NCBI GenBank assembly: GCA_018666065.1
Contig: JABJAO010000004.1
Span: forward strand, 1-44,026
From: Microbacteriaceae bacterium
GTDB taxonomy: Bacteria; Actinomycetota; Actinomycetes; Actinomycetales; Microbacteriaceae
Direction: 5' to 3'
DNA length: 44,026 nt
A program made the translations under genes and the position numbers. The notes beneath the pieces were generated by a model, which saw nothing but the letters and a program-made list of their open reading frames with translations, was not told the origin of the DNA and made no database searches. This document shows positions 20,744-30,398 of the stretch, in pieces; positions within the stretch are counted from its first letter, which is position 1; the number at the start of each line of letters is the position of its first letter.

Positions 20744-22081
20744 CTAGGAAAAGAGCTTGATGGGGTTGACGATGTCGGCATACATCAACAGCAAGCTCAT
20801 ACTGCCAAGGATTGCCACCACTACGAATGTCGCAGGAATGAGCTTGCTGGCATTAACCGGGCCCGGGTCCGTTTTCCCCAGCGCGCGATAGAGCCGACGT
20901 TTTGCGCCTTCGTACAGGCCCATGGCAACGTGGCCTCCATCAAGAGGCAGTAGCGGAATGAGGTTGAAGACAAACAGCGCGACATTCAGCGAGGCCAGAA
21001 TCCCGACCAGGCTTGCGACTCGGTCTGCCACACTCAGGGAATCCACCGACGCAATCTCTCCAGCGATACGCCCCACACCGACCACACTCAGAGGCCCGTT
21101 TGGATCTCGCTCCTCGGGACCGAAAGCGGCCTGAGCAACATCGACAAGTCGCTGAGGCAAGGTCACGATGATCCGAACCACACCGACCACGTTGTCCCAC
21201 ACCGCGGGTAGAACGGCGGTCACGCTCTGACGTTGGTTCTCCACAGCCGACCCGATACCGACAAACCCCACGTACTCGACCACGGGGTTGCCCCCCTCAT
21301 CGAGCAGTATGTCCCCCGCCTCATCAGAGGCGTAGCGCTCACTGAGCAACGGGGTGACGCTCAGCGGCACCGCGGCACCATCGCGCTCCACCACAACATC
21401 CACGGGCCGACTTGGCGAGGTGCGAATGATTTCGGTGACCCGGAACCACTCGTCGACATCTTCCCCAGCGACGCTAAGGATTCGATCACCTGGCAGGATT
21501 CCAGCCTGCGCACCCGGTGCCACTGGATCATCGGCGGCACACTCTGCGCGGGTTTCCGTCGCCGGGACCACGCACTCCGACACTGAGCCCACGGTCACAC
21601 TCAGCGAGGGCACCCCAAAACCCATCAAGACCACGGCATACAGCACGATGGCAATGAGCAGATTCATAACGGGCCCACCGAGCATGATGACGATGCGTTG
21701 ATACAGGGGTAAGCGGTAGAAGCTTCGCTGGTCAATATCGATATCAGTGGGCGCATCCGCACCTGGACCGGGATCTCCCACCACCTGGTCAAAGAACCCG
21801 GTGGTTGAGGTCTCTGGTCTGTTGTGTGCAGGAGTTGGGGAATACATGCCAGCCATGGCGACATAGCCGCCCAACGGTATGGCCTTTATGCCAAACTCTG
21901 TGTCCCCGCGACGGCGCGACACCAGCGTTGGCCCAAACCCGATCATGAACTGGGAAATGTAGACCCCGAACTTCTTGGCCGGAAAAAAGTGTCCCCACTC
22001 ATGGAGTGCGATGGACACCATGAGCCCCACAGCAACCACGCTGATGCCCGCGATAAAGAGAATTACGCTGTCCACGGCCAC
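20744..22081 (-). CDS. M50 family site-2 protease (RIP metalloprotease)
   Basis: HExxH motif ALHEWGHFFPAKKFGV, PDZ-like region (GILPGDRILSVAGEDVDEW), FNLIPLLPLDGGH; neighbours dxr and ispG as in other Actinobacteria. Confidence 0.94.
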   Translation of the reverse strand: MAVDSVILFIAGISVVAVGLMVSIALHEWGHFFPAKKFGVYISQFMIGFGPTLVSRRRGDTEFGIKAIPLGGYVAMAGMYSPTPAHNRPETSTTGFFDQVVGDPGPGADAPTDIDIDQRSFYRLPLYQRIVIMLGGPVMNLLIAIVLYAVVLMGFGVPSLSVTVGSVSECVVPATETRAECAADDPVAPGAQAGILPGDRILSVAGEDVDEWFRVTEIIRTSPSRPVDVVVERDGAAVPLSVTPLLSERYASDEAGDILLDEGGNPVVEYVGFVGIGSAVENQRQSVTAVLPAVWDNVVGVVRIIVTLPQRLVDVAQAAFGPEERDPNGPLSVVGVGRIAGEIASVDSLSVADRVASLVGILASLNVALFVFNLIPLLPLDGGHVAMGLYEGAKRRLYRALGKTDPGPVNASKLIPATFVVVAILGSMSLLLMYADIVNPIKLFS

Positions 22082-22120
22082 ACTCTATTCGAGGGCACCG
22101 ACGAGGACGCTTGGAAACCT

Positions 22121-23230
22121 TTAGGAACGCTGGGCGGAGATAACATCCTCGGCGATCTCCCTCGCCCATCGCTCAGCCTCAAGGACAGCCTCCAGCGACA
22201 TGCCCTGGGGTGTATGCGCGTCGACAACGTGCGCGATGACACCGATGATGTCGGGCAGGGAAATTTCCTCCCGATGGAACGCGTAGACGGCTTGCTCATT
22301 CGCGGCGTTGAACACCGCCGGGAAGGTCTCGCCCCGCTCCCCCACTGCTTTTGCCATCGACACTGCAGGAAATGCCACCTCATCGAGTGGGTCAAACGTC
22401 CATGTGTGCGAAGTCGTCCAATCGATGCCGGGCATCACACCTGGAATACGATCGGGCCAACTCAGACCCCACGCGATGGGCAGACGCATATCCGGCGGGG
22501 ACGCTTGCGCGAGCGTCGAGCCGTCATGGAATTCCACGAGCGAGTGCACGACCGATTGCGGGTGGACCGTGACCTCAATATCTCGAAACGCAACCCCAAA
22601 GAGGAGGTGAGCTTCAATAACCTCCAGCCCTTTGTTCACCAGGGTTGCCGAGTTGGTGGTCACCACAAGCCCCATGTCCCAGGTGGGGTGGGCCAGAGCC
22701 TCCCGGGGAGTCACCAAGGCCAGGGATTCTGTGCTGCGGCCCCGGAAGGGCCCCCCACTGGCGGTGACGATCAGTTTCGCCACCTCAGAGGGTGCCCCGG
22801 CCATCAGGGCTTGAGCGAGCGCGGAATGTTCCGAGTCGACGGGGACAATTTGATGGGGGCGCTGCTGTGCACCGACGACCAACTCACCGCCGACGATGAG
22901 ACTTTCTTTGTTCGCCAGCGCAAGCGTGGCTCCGGACTCAAGAGCGGCAAGGGTTGGCTCTAGCCCCACCGACCCCGTTATCCCGTTGAGGACAACGTCG
23001 GCGTCGCTCCCTCGCACCAGCCGAGCTGCATCCGCCGCACCAAAAACAACACTCGTGTGCGCAAGACCCAGCTTGTCGGCTTGCGCATGCGCAAGTTCTC
23101 GGTTGGACCCCGCTGCAAGACCAATGACCTCAAAGCGGTCACGGTTGCGGTGGATGACCTCGAGCGCCTGGGTCCCAATGGAGCCCGTCGAGCCCAGGAG
23201 AATGACCCGGCGTGGTCGCTCAGCGCTCAC
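22121..23230 (-). CDS. dxr: 1-deoxy-D-xylulose 5-phosphate reductoisomerase
   Basis: VILLGSTGSIGTQALEVIHRNRDRFEVIGLAAG...ALANKESLIVGGELV...PVDSEHSAL..TASGGPFR; GTG start at 23230 chosen because the ORF N-terminus before it is not Dxr-like and runs into mnmA. Confidence 0.95.
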   Translation of the reverse strand: MSAERPRRVILLGSTGSIGTQALEVIHRNRDRFEVIGLAAGSNRELAHAQADKLGLAHTSVVFGAADAARLVRGSDADVVLNGITGSVGLEPTLAALESGATLALANKESLIVGGELVVGAQQRPHQIVPVDSEHSALAQALMAGAPSEVAKLIVTASGGPFRGRSTESLALVTPREALAHPTWDMGLVVTTNSATLVNKGLEVIEAHLLFGVAFRDIEVTVHPQSVVHSLVEFHDGSTLAQASPPDMRLPIAWGLSWPDRIPGVMPGIDWTTSHTWTFDPLDEVAFPAVSMAKAVGERGETFPAVFNAANEQAVYAFHREEISLPDIIGVIAHVVDAHTPQGMSLEAVLEAERWAREIAEDVISAQRS

Positions 23231-24371
23231 TCGAAGCCCCCTGGAGGGCGCTGACCGTGCGATCGATGGTGCATTGACCAAGCACTCGATTCCCCACATA
23301 CACGACGGCACTTTGCCCAGGGGCCACCCCTAGGAGCGGTTCGTGCACGCTCACAATCATCTCTCCGCCGCTCACCCGCGCGCGAGCGGGTACGGGATCG
23401 GCGTGGGCGCGGACTTGAACATGACACTCGAAGGCCGCGCACCCAAAACCCGTGTCATCACTGGCGTCAGCGGCCAGCCCGGATGCAACGGGATCAGCGC
23501 CAGCAAAACTCATGCTCGACCCCGCCAACTCACTAATGGCAAGCGCTTCTTTGGGTCCCACGATGACTTCGTTCGTTTTGGGCCGAACCTCGAGAACATA
23601 GCGGGGTTGCCCATCCGGCGCGGGGAAACCCAGCTGCAGACCTTTTCGTTGCCCGACGGTGTAGGCGTGGGCACCCTGGTGTGACCCGACCACGTCTCCC
23701 TGGGTGGTCAGAACAGCACCTTCTTTTTCCCCTACTCGCTCGGCAAGCCACCCGCGGGTATCGCCATCGGGGATAAAACAAATGTCGTGACTATCGGGCT
23801 TGTTCGCGACAATAAATCCGCGCTCAGCGGCCTCAGCCCGCACCTCATCTTTGGAGGGGGTGTGCGCGAGCGGAAAATAGCAATGCTCCAGCTGCTGTGT
23901 CGTGAGCACTCCCAGCACATAGGACTGGTCTTTTGCCCACGTGGCCGCTCGGTGCAGCTCTTTACCCTGGGGGCCTTCCACAACGGAGGCGTAATGACCC
24001 GTTGCGATGGCATCAAACCCGAGCGCCAAACCCCGCTCGAGGACCGCCTGAAACTTGATGTGCTGGTTGCAGCGCATACAGGGGTTGGGTGTGCGCCCCT
24101 CGGAATACTCATCGATAAAGTCCTGCACAACATCCTGAGAAAAACGTTCCGAGAAATCCCAGACATAAAACGGAATACCCAGCATGTCCGCCACCCGCCG
24201 GGCATCCATCGAGTCCTCGATCGTGCAACACCCTCTCGACCCCGTGCGCAGCGTTCCCGGCATGCGCGAGAGCGCGAGGTGAACGCCGACTACCTCGTGG
24301 CCTGCCTCGACGGCCCGCGCCGCAGCGACGGCGCTGTCGACGCCACCGCTCATCGCTGCTAAAACCTTCAC
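23220..24371 (-). CDS. mnmA: tRNA-specific 2-thiouridylase
   Basis: KVLAAMSGGVDSAVAAARAVEAGHEVVGVHL PP-loop, CMRCNQHIKF, ATGHYA, KDQSYVLGVL. Confidence 0.96.
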   Translation of the reverse strand: MKVLAAMSGGVDSAVAAARAVEAGHEVVGVHLALSRMPGTLRTGSRGCCTIEDSMDARRVADMLGIPFYVWDFSERFSQDVVQDFIDEYSEGRTPNPCMRCNQHIKFQAVLERGLALGFDAIATGHYASVVEGPQGKELHRAATWAKDQSYVLGVLTTQQLEHCYFPLAHTPSKDEVRAEAAERGFIVANKPDSHDICFIPDGDTRGWLAERVGEKEGAVLTTQGDVVGSHQGAHAYTVGQRKGLQLGFPAPDGQPRYVLEVRPKTNEVIVGPKEALAISELAGSSMSFAGADPVASGLAADASDDTGFGCAAFECHVQVRAHADPVPARARVSGGEMIVSVHEPLLGVAPGQSAVVYVGNRVLGQCTIDRTVSALQGASSER

Positions 24372-24377
24372 ACCTCC

Positions 24378-24383
24378 ATTGTA
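24378..24383 (-). promoter_or_regulatory. Candidate -10 element 6 nt from the mnmA GTG
   Basis: Minus strand TACAAT, 6 nt (GGAGGT), then GTG at 24371; the GGAGGT abuts the start codon, too close to act as a normal RBS. Confidence 0.4.
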
Positions 24384-24406
24384 GAGAATGTGACTTTTGC
24401 GCAGGC

Positions 24407-25582
24407 CTAGTGCCCGGCGGCCATTCCAGCTCCTCGAGCCCGCTCCACGACCTGGGGGAAAATTGACGCTACTGTCGCGATGTCGTCCGCGCTGGTGTGG
24501 TACCCGACACTGAAACGAAGTGCCCCTCGGGCAGTGGCTTCGTCCAGACCCATCGCCAGCACAACGTGCGAGGGCTCAGGAATTCCCGCCTGGCAGGCAG
24601 ACCCCGTGGACACCTGAATTCCCTCCTGGTCGAGCAGATAGAGCAGAACATCCCCTTCGCAACCGGGGACCGTGATGTGGAGGTTCCCGGGCAGCCGCGC
24701 ATCGAGCGACCCCCGCACGACGATATCGGGCACAGCGCTCGTAAGGTGTCCCAGGAGGTCATCGCGTCGTTGCTGGAGCACGCTCACAGAGTCCAGCCGA
24801 AGGCGCTCTCGCAGCTCCACCGCCTCGGCAAAGGCGAGTGCACCCGGCGCATCCAGCGTTCCCGCACGCACCCGTTGCTGGTCGCCTCCGTGCACCAATG
24901 CGGTGAACTCGGGAGCATGCCGGGAGAGCACGAGTGCACCCACCCCAACAGGTCCCCCGACTTTGTGCGCGGAAATACTCATCGCAGCAACCTGCAGGTC
25001 GGAAAAACTCAGCGGAACATACCCCAGCGCCGCTACCGCATCCACGTGCACCGGAACGCCGGCCTCGGCAGAAATTCTGGCGATCTCCGCCACGGGCTGG
25101 AGCGATCCCACCTCATTATTGGCCAGCAGCGTTGTCACCAGAGTGGCGGGGTGGTCGTGCACAATCACCTCGAGTGAATCAAGGTCCATCACTCCCTCGG
25201 AATCCACGGGAACCCACGCAATCTCGGTTCCTTCGTGCTCGTCCAACCACTCCAGGGCGTCGAGAGTGGCGTGGTGTTCCGCTCGTGTGGAGACCAGTGT
25301 CGTGGGAGTGTCTCGCCCTCTGAGCCTCTGGGCAGCCCACACAGCACCCTTCAGCGCTGTGTTGATGGCCTCTGTGCCACCCGAGGTGAACACAATTTCA
25401 ATGGGCTCGCATCCCACCACGCGGGCAATACGCTCTCGGGCTTCTTCCACCAGTGCGCGCTGGCGCTGTCCTGCCTGGTGAATCGACGAGGGGTTTCCGA
25501 CTCCGGCAAGCGCGGAAACGTAGACCTCCAGGACCGATTCGGGCATGGGACTCGTGGCCTGGTAGTCGAGGTAGACGCCCAT
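24407..25582 (-). CDS. iscS: Cysteine desulfurase (class V aminotransferase, IscS/NifS)
   Basis: YLDYQATSPMPESVLEVY, NPSSIHQAGQRQRALVEEARERIARVVG, SAHKVGGPVGVGAL, STGSACQAGIPEPSHVVLAMG. Confidence 0.94.
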   Translation of the reverse strand: MGVYLDYQATSPMPESVLEVYVSALAGVGNPSSIHQAGQRQRALVEEARERIARVVGCEPIEIVFTSGGTEAINTALKGAVWAAQRLRGRDTPTTLVSTRAEHHATLDALEWLDEHEGTEIAWVPVDSEGVMDLDSLEVIVHDHPATLVTTLLANNEVGSLQPVAEIARISAEAGVPVHVDAVAALGYVPLSFSDLQVAAMSISAHKVGGPVGVGALVLSRHAPEFTALVHGGDQQRVRAGTLDAPGALAFAEAVELRERLRLDSVSVLQQRRDDLLGHLTSAVPDIVVRGSLDARLPGNLHITVPGCEGDVLLYLLDQEGIQVSTGSACQAGIPEPSHVVLAMGLDEATARGALRFSVGYHTSADDIATVASIFPQVVERARGAGMAAGH

Positions 25583-25590
25583 AGCTCCTC

Positions 25591-26493
25591 CTAGAACATC
25601 AGGGACGCGAGCTGAGTCCGAGCCTTTTTAACTTCGGGAGCGCTCTGCCCGACCACGACGAAATAGGCCAGCAAGCGTTCCCGGAGAAGCTCTTTGTCCT
25701 CCTCGCTCGCGGCGGGAAAAATTCCCAGGAGTCGCACAAAAGCGTCCTCCACGTGACCACCAGAGATATCCAGGTCCGCTACAGCAAGTGCGGAGGGGAC
25801 ATCCTGGGGTTGGTTGGCGGCGTTCCTGCGCACCTCATCAGCGTTGAGCGGGACAACTCTCTCCAGTAACTCCACCTGCGCAAGACCCGCAATAGCGTCC
25901 GCATCCGCGGGAGCTTCGGCTAACGCCTTCTGATACGCCGCTTTCGCCGCCGGGAGATCGTTGCGCGAGAGCGCATCGAAGGCTTCCTGGTGCAGCGGCG
26001 GCAATGGCGGCTCTGTGGCCTCCGCGTCGGGGGTGTCGAGCGGAACGGGGTCAACCTGACCGGTCACACCGTTCTCCTTGGCAAAACCCAGGACCTGATC
26101 CAAGATTGCCCGCACCTCGGTCTCCGCCGGAATTCCTTTGAATAGCGGCACGGGTTGGCCTGCAATCAGAGCCAACACTGTGGGCACGCCCTCTACCTGG
26201 AGAGCTTGAACAAGTTCGGGGGCGGATTCTCCGCGCACTGTCCCCAAGACGAACCGTCCCTGATAGCTCTCAATGACCGGACCGAGAGCGGGCGCGACCT
26301 CACCCCCGTAGACCTCGAGAATGACCGGAACAGTTTTGGACAGCTCGACAAGGGCCGCCACACTGCGATCATCCACGTCGCGAACGAGACCATTGGGTGC
26401 TGAGGGCGGGGTTGTGGGGGCTTGGTTCTTTTTCACCAAACCGGAGAGGTCGATGGCGCCCGCGAGAGCGGGGCCAAGCCTGGGGTCACTCAT
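25591..26493 (-). CDS. Thioredoxin-fold / tetratricopeptide co-chaperone-like protein (YbbN type)
   Basis: Thioredoxin-like domain (VPVILEVYGGEVAPALGPVIESYQGRFVLGTVRGESAPELVQALQVEGVPTVLALIAGQPV) plus a TPR-like C-terminus; CxxC lost. Confidence 0.85.
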   Translation of the reverse strand: MSDPRLGPALAGAIDLSGLVKKNQAPTTPPSAPNGLVRDVDDRSVAALVELSKTVPVILEVYGGEVAPALGPVIESYQGRFVLGTVRGESAPELVQALQVEGVPTVLALIAGQPVPLFKGIPAETEVRAILDQVLGFAKENGVTGQVDPVPLDTPDAEATEPPLPPLHQEAFDALSRNDLPAAKAAYQKALAEAPADADAIAGLAQVELLERVVPLNADEVRRNAANQPQDVPSALAVADLDISGGHVEDAFVRLLGIFPAASEEDKELLRERLLAYFVVVGQSAPEVKKARTQLASLMF

Positions 26494-28268
26494 CTCTCTA
26501 CCTCCTTGGCGCCAATGAGACTGTAGGTGAAGCCGAGAACCCGAATGGCATCCTCAGATCCCACCGGCGGCACGTACCAGAGTATTTGCAGTTGCGACTC
26601 AACATCGAATCCTCGGGTGGACTGGGACAGCGAGGTCAAGGCGCGCACCGCAACGCTGGAGTTCACCGCAGCCCCGGATTGCACGGGCTCAACGAGCTCC
26701 CGCTCGATGATGGTGCCCATGACGATTGCACCCGAGTCCGCCGTGGAGAAGGCCACCACCTCGGAATCACCCGGGGTCCGCTCCCAGGTAACCTGGACAG
26801 TCTCCCCAAAGGATTCTTGGCGCAATGCCTGCGCGTCCGGGCCTGCCTGGGCAAACAGGGGGTCATTCGCGAGAGCAAACTCGGAGGCGAACTGACTTTC
26901 TTGGCCACGTCGCAGGACATCGGCGTAGTGCTCGATGAGCTCCAGGGGTTGAATTCGGGTCAGCTTCGAATCGGCGGCGAGCTTCGGTGCGCCCATCGCG
27001 GCCGAGGGTAGATCTGGAAGCTGAACCTGGGGGTTCAACACGATTGCGTAACTGAGTTCATATTGAGAGCGCGCATCTTGCTGCTTCAGGACGACCCCGA
27101 GCGAGGGTGAGGCAAGATCCGCCTCGTCTTGGATGATCCCAAAAACACTCCGAGGCCAGGTCGTGGTTTGCTGGGGCACAACGAGTCGAATGGGCGAGGC
27201 GGGAATCGGAACCACGGTGGCCGAATCGGGATCGGCGCGCTGAATAATGTAGGCCGAGCGTCGAGCAGAGAGAGTGGGCTCTTCCACTCGAACTCCCAGG
27301 GTGTTTACGGAGAGCTCTTCGTCTGCTGCCTGAATTTGAGCGGCAACGCGCGACATGATGCGGGAGAACTGTAGTTCTGTGACCGCTGGGTAGGGTGCGG
27401 TGGTCGGGGTTGCTGGCTCCGCTGCGACGTCAATCGCTGGCTCTGGAGCAGGCGTGCTGCAGGCCCCGAGACCCAGCGCGATCGCGACCGGAAGGGCAAC
27501 AAAACCCGCAGCCCTTCGGCCCGATGGCCGCACAGCAGCGGGACGTAGTGCTCGCGCGGACCGATACGCCCGTGCGGAGCGTCGCTTCGGGCGCTGCGTT
27601 TTCCGGCGCCGCGGCCCTTTTGTTGCGCGCCAGTGAACCCACGACATAATCAGGGCAATAAACCCTGCGAGCATCGTGAGCAGTCCCACGACAATCAAGG
27701 CAAGAATCCACGGAGCCTCGTTAATGACGGGCCACGAGAGGGAAATGTCCTGGGGGGCTGGCAGCTGCCCATCACTCATGATGAGAACGCTGACATCCTC
27801 GGGAGCAGCGATGGAAACACTCACCGAACCAGATTCTGAGTACTCTGCAAACCACAGGTCCGAACCCGAGGGATCGGGAAGATAGAGGTCGCCCCCGCGC
27901 GGAAGGGCAGTGAGGGCTAGCCCCAGCTCATCCAGGCGCAGAGACGTGTGACGAACAGGCGATAACCAGGCCATCACATCGACCGTTCGTCCATATGCCA
28001 CAAACACGCTGTCGGTGGAGCGGTTGATAAACCCCTGCCCATCCTCCGAGGGGACCCGACCGCTCGTCCCACCCGTGACCGTGATTGTTTGGCGCCCCGG
28101 GTATTTCAGTAACTCGGTGCCGTGGATGATGGTTGCCGGAGCCGTGGTCTCCGTCGATATCGAGAGGTCAATTGTTTCCGGTGCGTCAAAAACGGTGCGC
28201 TGAGCGATACCGATGGAGAGTGTCACGGTGGAGACAGCCAGAAGAACGATGGCAACAATGAGGCGCAC
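26490..28268 (-). CDS. Hypothetical membrane protein with internal lipobox-like motif
   Basis: 592 aa; three predicted TM segments by eye (residues ~1-22, ~187-210, ~255-270); 4-nt overlap with the downstream thioredoxin/TPR gene; GGAGAGGGG RBS. Confidence 0.75.
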   Translation of the reverse strand: MRLIVAIVLLAVSTVTLSIGIAQRTVFDAPETIDLSISTETTAPATIIHGTELLKYPGRQTITVTGGTSGRVPSEDGQGFINRSTDSVFVAYGRTVDVMAWLSPVRHTSLRLDELGLALTALPRGGDLYLPDPSGSDLWFAEYSESGSVSVSIAAPEDVSVLIMSDGQLPAPQDISLSWPVINEAPWILALIVVGLLTMLAGFIALIMSWVHWRATKGPRRRKTQRPKRRSARAYRSARALRPAAVRPSGRRAAGFVALPVAIALGLGACSTPAPEPAIDVAAEPATPTTAPYPAVTELQFSRIMSRVAAQIQAADEELSVNTLGVRVEEPTLSARRSAYIIQRADPDSATVVPIPASPIRLVVPQQTTTWPRSVFGIIQDEADLASPSLGVVLKQQDARSQYELSYAIVLNPQVQLPDLPSAAMGAPKLAADSKLTRIQPLELIEHYADVLRRGQESQFASEFALANDPLFAQAGPDAQALRQESFGETVQVTWERTPGDSEVVAFSTADSGAIVMGTIIERELVEPVQSGAAVNSSVAVRALTSLSQSTRGFDVESQLQILWYVPPVGSEDAIRVLGFTYSLIGAKEVER

Positions 28269-28419
28269 TCGTTCCCCTCTCCGCTTGTAGTGGGAGGTAT
28301 CCTCGACCTCCGTGCAACTCCCCAGGTTAGCCGATGCTGGGTTAGATTCCGCTGGCTCCTTAGAGCTACACTACGGGGAGACTCAAGCGGTTTTACTACA
28401 AGGAGATACGTTAGTTTTC

Positions 28420-29736
28420 ATGGCGGACACGGAGCAAGATTTCACGACAGAACTGCGCGGATACAAGCGCAGTGAGGTCGATGGCGTCATTAATGAGCTT
28501 CGCAGTGAACTCATTAACGCCTCGAAGGACCGCAAGAACCTTCTCGATGAGCTCTCCACCCTCAAGCACCACATCGCGGCGATCGAAGCCGCCGGAGGAG
28601 AATCTGCCTCACTGACGTATTCGGGGTTGGGCAGCCGGTTGGAGACCATTCTCCGCATCGCTGAAGAGCAATCGACTCGAATCATTGGCCAAGCGGATAT
28701 CGACTCCGAGAGCATCATCAATAACGCCAAGCTCGAGGCACAGTCGATTCTGGAAACCGCGCAGCGCGAAGCAGAGCGCATTGCGACCGACGCATCCAAC
28801 GAAGCAGCAAACATCGCCGAGGGAGCCGCGGCGAAAGCCGAACGCCTCCTCGCTGAAGCCACAGAAGAGGCCCAGCGTCTCACCAAAGACGGGGTTGAAG
28901 AAGCCTCTGCCATTCGCGGCGCTGTCGCAACAGAGGCTGCGAAGACGCGCGCGAGCGCGAAACGCGAAACAGCGGCACTGCGCACCGAAGCCAAGCGAGA
29001 GATTGCCGAACTGAAAGTCGTCGCTGAACGCGAACTCAACCAAGCGCGGGCAACTGCCTCTGATCTACTCAAAGAGGTCGAAGTCGAGCGGGCAAGCCAT
29101 GAGCTGACGTTGAAGAAGATCCAAGAAGAAGCCGCGCTCGCCAAGACGAATGCGGAACACGAACTCGCGCAAACAACGGCGAAACTGACTTACGACAATA
29201 AGACGCAATCCCAGGAGCTCGCCCGCATTGCGAAGCGGGCGCGCACGGATCTTGATGCCGAGCTCAGCGCCCGTCGTGCGGATGCCGAAAAGGACCTACT
29301 CGAGGCTCACCACAAGGCCGTGGACATGAACAACCGTTTCCTCAAACAGGCCGAGAACCAGCTCGCCGAGACGAAGTCTCGCCTCACGGCGCTGCGGGCC
29401 GAGCACAAGAAAATCACCGACGCCATTGAAACAGCTAACAGCGATGGAAAGTTGGAGGCCCAGAAGAAGGCCACCGCAGTCGTTGCGCAGGCGCAGAAGA
29501 AGGCTCGAGAGATTATTCGAAGCGCCGAAGACGAGGCAACGGCAAGGGTCGCTGCAGCGGAGCGCCGCCTCATCGAATTGCGTTCGGAGCGCGACACCAT
29601 CGCGGACTACGTGGAGTCATTGCGGGCCGTCGTGGGCGCTGTCGTGGATAAGCCCGCGCCGGTGAAGAAAGCGTCCTCCGCTAAGCGGTCCAAGCCTCGG
29701 GCAACGGCACGGCAGCAGGATTCAGCCGCTTCGTAA
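28420..29736 (+). CDS. DivIVA-like coiled-coil protein
   Basis: N-terminus DFTTELRGYKRSEVDGVINELRSEL followed by a long Ala/Glu/Lys/Arg-rich coiled coil; ATG with AAGGAG upstream. Confidence 0.8.
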   Translation: MADTEQDFTTELRGYKRSEVDGVINELRSELINASKDRKNLLDELSTLKHHIAAIEAAGGESASLTYSGLGSRLETILRIAEEQSTRIIGQADIDSESIINNAKLEAQSILETAQREAERIATDASNEAANIAEGAAAKAERLLAEATEEAQRLTKDGVEEASAIRGAVATEAAKTRASAKRETAALRTEAKREIAELKVVAERELNQARATASDLLKEVEVERASHELTLKKIQEEAALAKTNAEHELAQTTAKLTYDNKTQSQELARIAKRARTDLDAELSARRADAEKDLLEAHHKAVDMNNRFLKQAENQLAETKSRLTALRAEHKKITDAIETANSDGKLEAQKKATAVVAQAQKKAREIIRSAEDEATARVAAAERRLIELRSERDTIADYVESLRAVVGAVVDKPAPVKKASSAKRSKPRATARQQDSAAS

Positions 29737-30397
29737 TCTCATCGAGAACGAAGCGGGTTTGCTTCTCTCCCACCCAGAGATGTTTTGCCCCCTCGGCGTC
29801 AACGACCTCAATGTGGGGGGCCGGGGCAAAACCCGCACGCGCAGGCGCAGGCGGAAGAAAATCATCGAACTCAGGAATGAGCGCGACAACGGGTACGGGA
29901 GCATCCTGCCAGCGGGCTACTTCCTCCGGAGACGTTCGGTGCAACGGTGGTGAGAGCAGAATTACTCCCGCGATGGCGTCCACGTGATCTCTGGCGTGCT
30001 TGAGAATCACCTCTGTTCCAAAAGACCACCCGATGAGCCAGGGCCTGGCCAACCCCAGGCGAGAGCACTCGACAAGGGCGGCGGCCAAATCGAGCCCTTC
30101 GTCGATTCCCTCTCCAAAGTGACCCTCTGACGTTCCACGGGGAGAACTCACTCCCCGAAAGTTGAAACGAAAAACAGCGATATCGGCAAGAGCCGGCAGG
30201 CGCCAGGACGCTTTGCGAATGATGTGAGAGTCCATGAACCCTCCTGCAGTGGGGAGCGGGTGGAGAAACAGCGCGGTCGCAACAGGATCTGTCGACTCGG
30301 GCTTTGCTACCTCGCCCACCAGGGTGAGACCATCCGAGGTGACAAAACTGATGTCCTCCCTGCGCGCAGGCAGAACCGTTGTCGACGTGACCTGCAT
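29681..30397 (-). CDS. Alpha/beta hydrolase family protein
   Basis: VATALFLHPLPTAGGFMDSHIIRKASWRLPALADIAVFRFNFRGVSSPRGTSEGHFGEGIDEGLDLAAAL...PWLIGWSFGTEVILKH. Confidence 0.85.
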   Translation of the reverse strand: MQVTSTTVLPARREDISFVTSDGLTLVGEVAKPESTDPVATALFLHPLPTAGGFMDSHIIRKASWRLPALADIAVFRFNFRGVSSPRGTSEGHFGEGIDEGLDLAAALVECSRLGLARPWLIGWSFGTEVILKHARDHVDAIAGVILLSPPLHRTSPEEVARWQDAPVPVVALIPEFDDFLPPAPARAGFAPAPHIEVVDAEGAKHLWVGEKQTRFVLDEITKRLNPAAVPLPEAWTA

Positions 30398-30398
30398 G

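Noticed and set aside
24371-24407. iscS-mnmA adjacency as a novel sulfur-relay system
   Set aside because: A known and functionally sensible pairing (cysteine desulfurase feeding tRNA 2-thiolation); not novel.
28383-29144. 253-aa minus-strand Ser/Ala/Arg-rich ORF
   Set aside because: Antisense to the DivIVA-like coiled-coil gene, composition mirrors the repetitive sense codons.
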